64,000 nt of DNA, taken from the NCBI GenBank assembly GCA_032622095.1, contig CP136065.1, forward strand, positions 211,648,151 through 211,712,150, read 5' to 3'. Positions within the stretch are counted from its first letter, which is position 1. The number at the start of each line of letters is the position of its first letter. Source of the stretch: Siphonodentalium dalli. Its lineage: Eukaryota; Mollusca; Scaphopoda; Gadilida; Siphonodentaliidae. The notes under the pieces were generated by a model, which worked only from the letters and a program-made list of their open reading frames with translations, had not been told where the DNA came from and made no database searches. Positions 63,551-64,000 of this stretch are shown one piece after another. Position numbers and translations under genes: made by a program.

Positions 63551-64000
63551 ATTGTAATTTGCCAGCGTTAATTCGGATTGAGTACCTTTAATCAGCACAA
63601 ATCGGAATATTAACACGTGTAATATGACAACATAATCACCACTTAAACAGACAGAATACAACAAGTGGCACCTATCTATATCCACTTTGATATCTCTCAG
63701 ATATAAGCCAATATAACAGGGATGCAAGTATCCTTGCAGGGAATTATTTTTCAGTAAAATTGTTGATTGGTGGTCAGTACAAGTGTTAGCTGGAAAATAA
63801 AATTATCTTTATTTATAATTCCCTGTTGACATAGGTTTTGTTCAGTGGGAGATACACAGGTGATGTATGCATTAAAGGACGGATGGCCTTCGTTATAGGT
63901 TATAATTTAGAAATAAGAGTTACCAAATTATGAAAATTTCCTCAAGAATATACTAATAATATAGTGTAATAATAGTATGAATGCAATATTATCTACAAAA
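63551..64000 (+). repeat. ~450-bp direct duplication, second copy, cut by window edge
   Basis: It differs from the first copy mainly by a small replacement near 63768 (TGGTGGTCAG for TGTTAAAATTG). It may continue beyond the window. Confidence 0.9.

Overview
This is a eukaryotic, AT-rich, intron-rich window that almost certainly comes from an invertebrate animal. A lophotrochozoan, probably a bivalve mollusc, is my best guess from the style of its dispersed repeats. That placement is inference, because no species marker is visible. Nothing prokaryotic is present, and most open frames over 60 codons are accidental frames inside inverted or tandem repeats.

Two protein-coding genes run head to head. 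On the minus strand, from a start codon at 22668 to beyond position 1, lies a TBC1D19-like gene (atypical TBC-domain protein). Fifteen coding exons can be placed with matching splice phases; the C-terminal end is outside the window. On the plus strand, from 33640 to beyond the right edge, lies a microsomal cytochrome P450 gene. Ten exons can be placed, carrying the membrane anchor, the I-helix GGHETT motif and the K-helix ETLR motif; the haem-cysteine exon is outside the window. The 11 kb between the two start codons is repeat-rich and holds no other gene that I can support.

The introns and the intergenic stretch are dominated by small non-autonomous DNA transposons. At least eight families are flanked by TTAA, several with CCCTTT termini as in piggyBac-like elements. 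A palindromic Tc1/mariner-like family begins CAGTAATGCC. hAT-like elements show 8-bp target duplications (1949-2558 and 34710-37624). A further family has a hairpin at each end and begins with a GTGTCTGTCATTTGC motif. A 69-bp hairpin (GCCAATGCATTC...) occurs as a module in at least four TTAA or related families with otherwise different ends, and the hairpin copies show compensated base-pair changes.

Other repeat structures are a 1.9-kb satellite in P450 intron 3, a 158-bp satellite plus a 70-bp satellite inside one hAT-like element, arrays of a roughly 160-bp dispersed repeat (15.5-17.4, 24.6-26.0 and, reversed, 45.8-47.2 kb), and a GC-richer 117-bp repeat block of unknown origin in P450 intron 8.

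The oddest gene-level features are these. The last 33 bp of P450 exon 9, including the ETLR codons and the 5' splice site, sit in nine tandem copies of a 50-bp unit. A two-copy 60-bp duplication covers the 3' end and donor of TBC1D19-like exon 13. There is an apparent 1-bp frame disruption in TBC1D19-like exon 8. Transposons start within about 5 nt of the donors of P450 exons 7 and 8.
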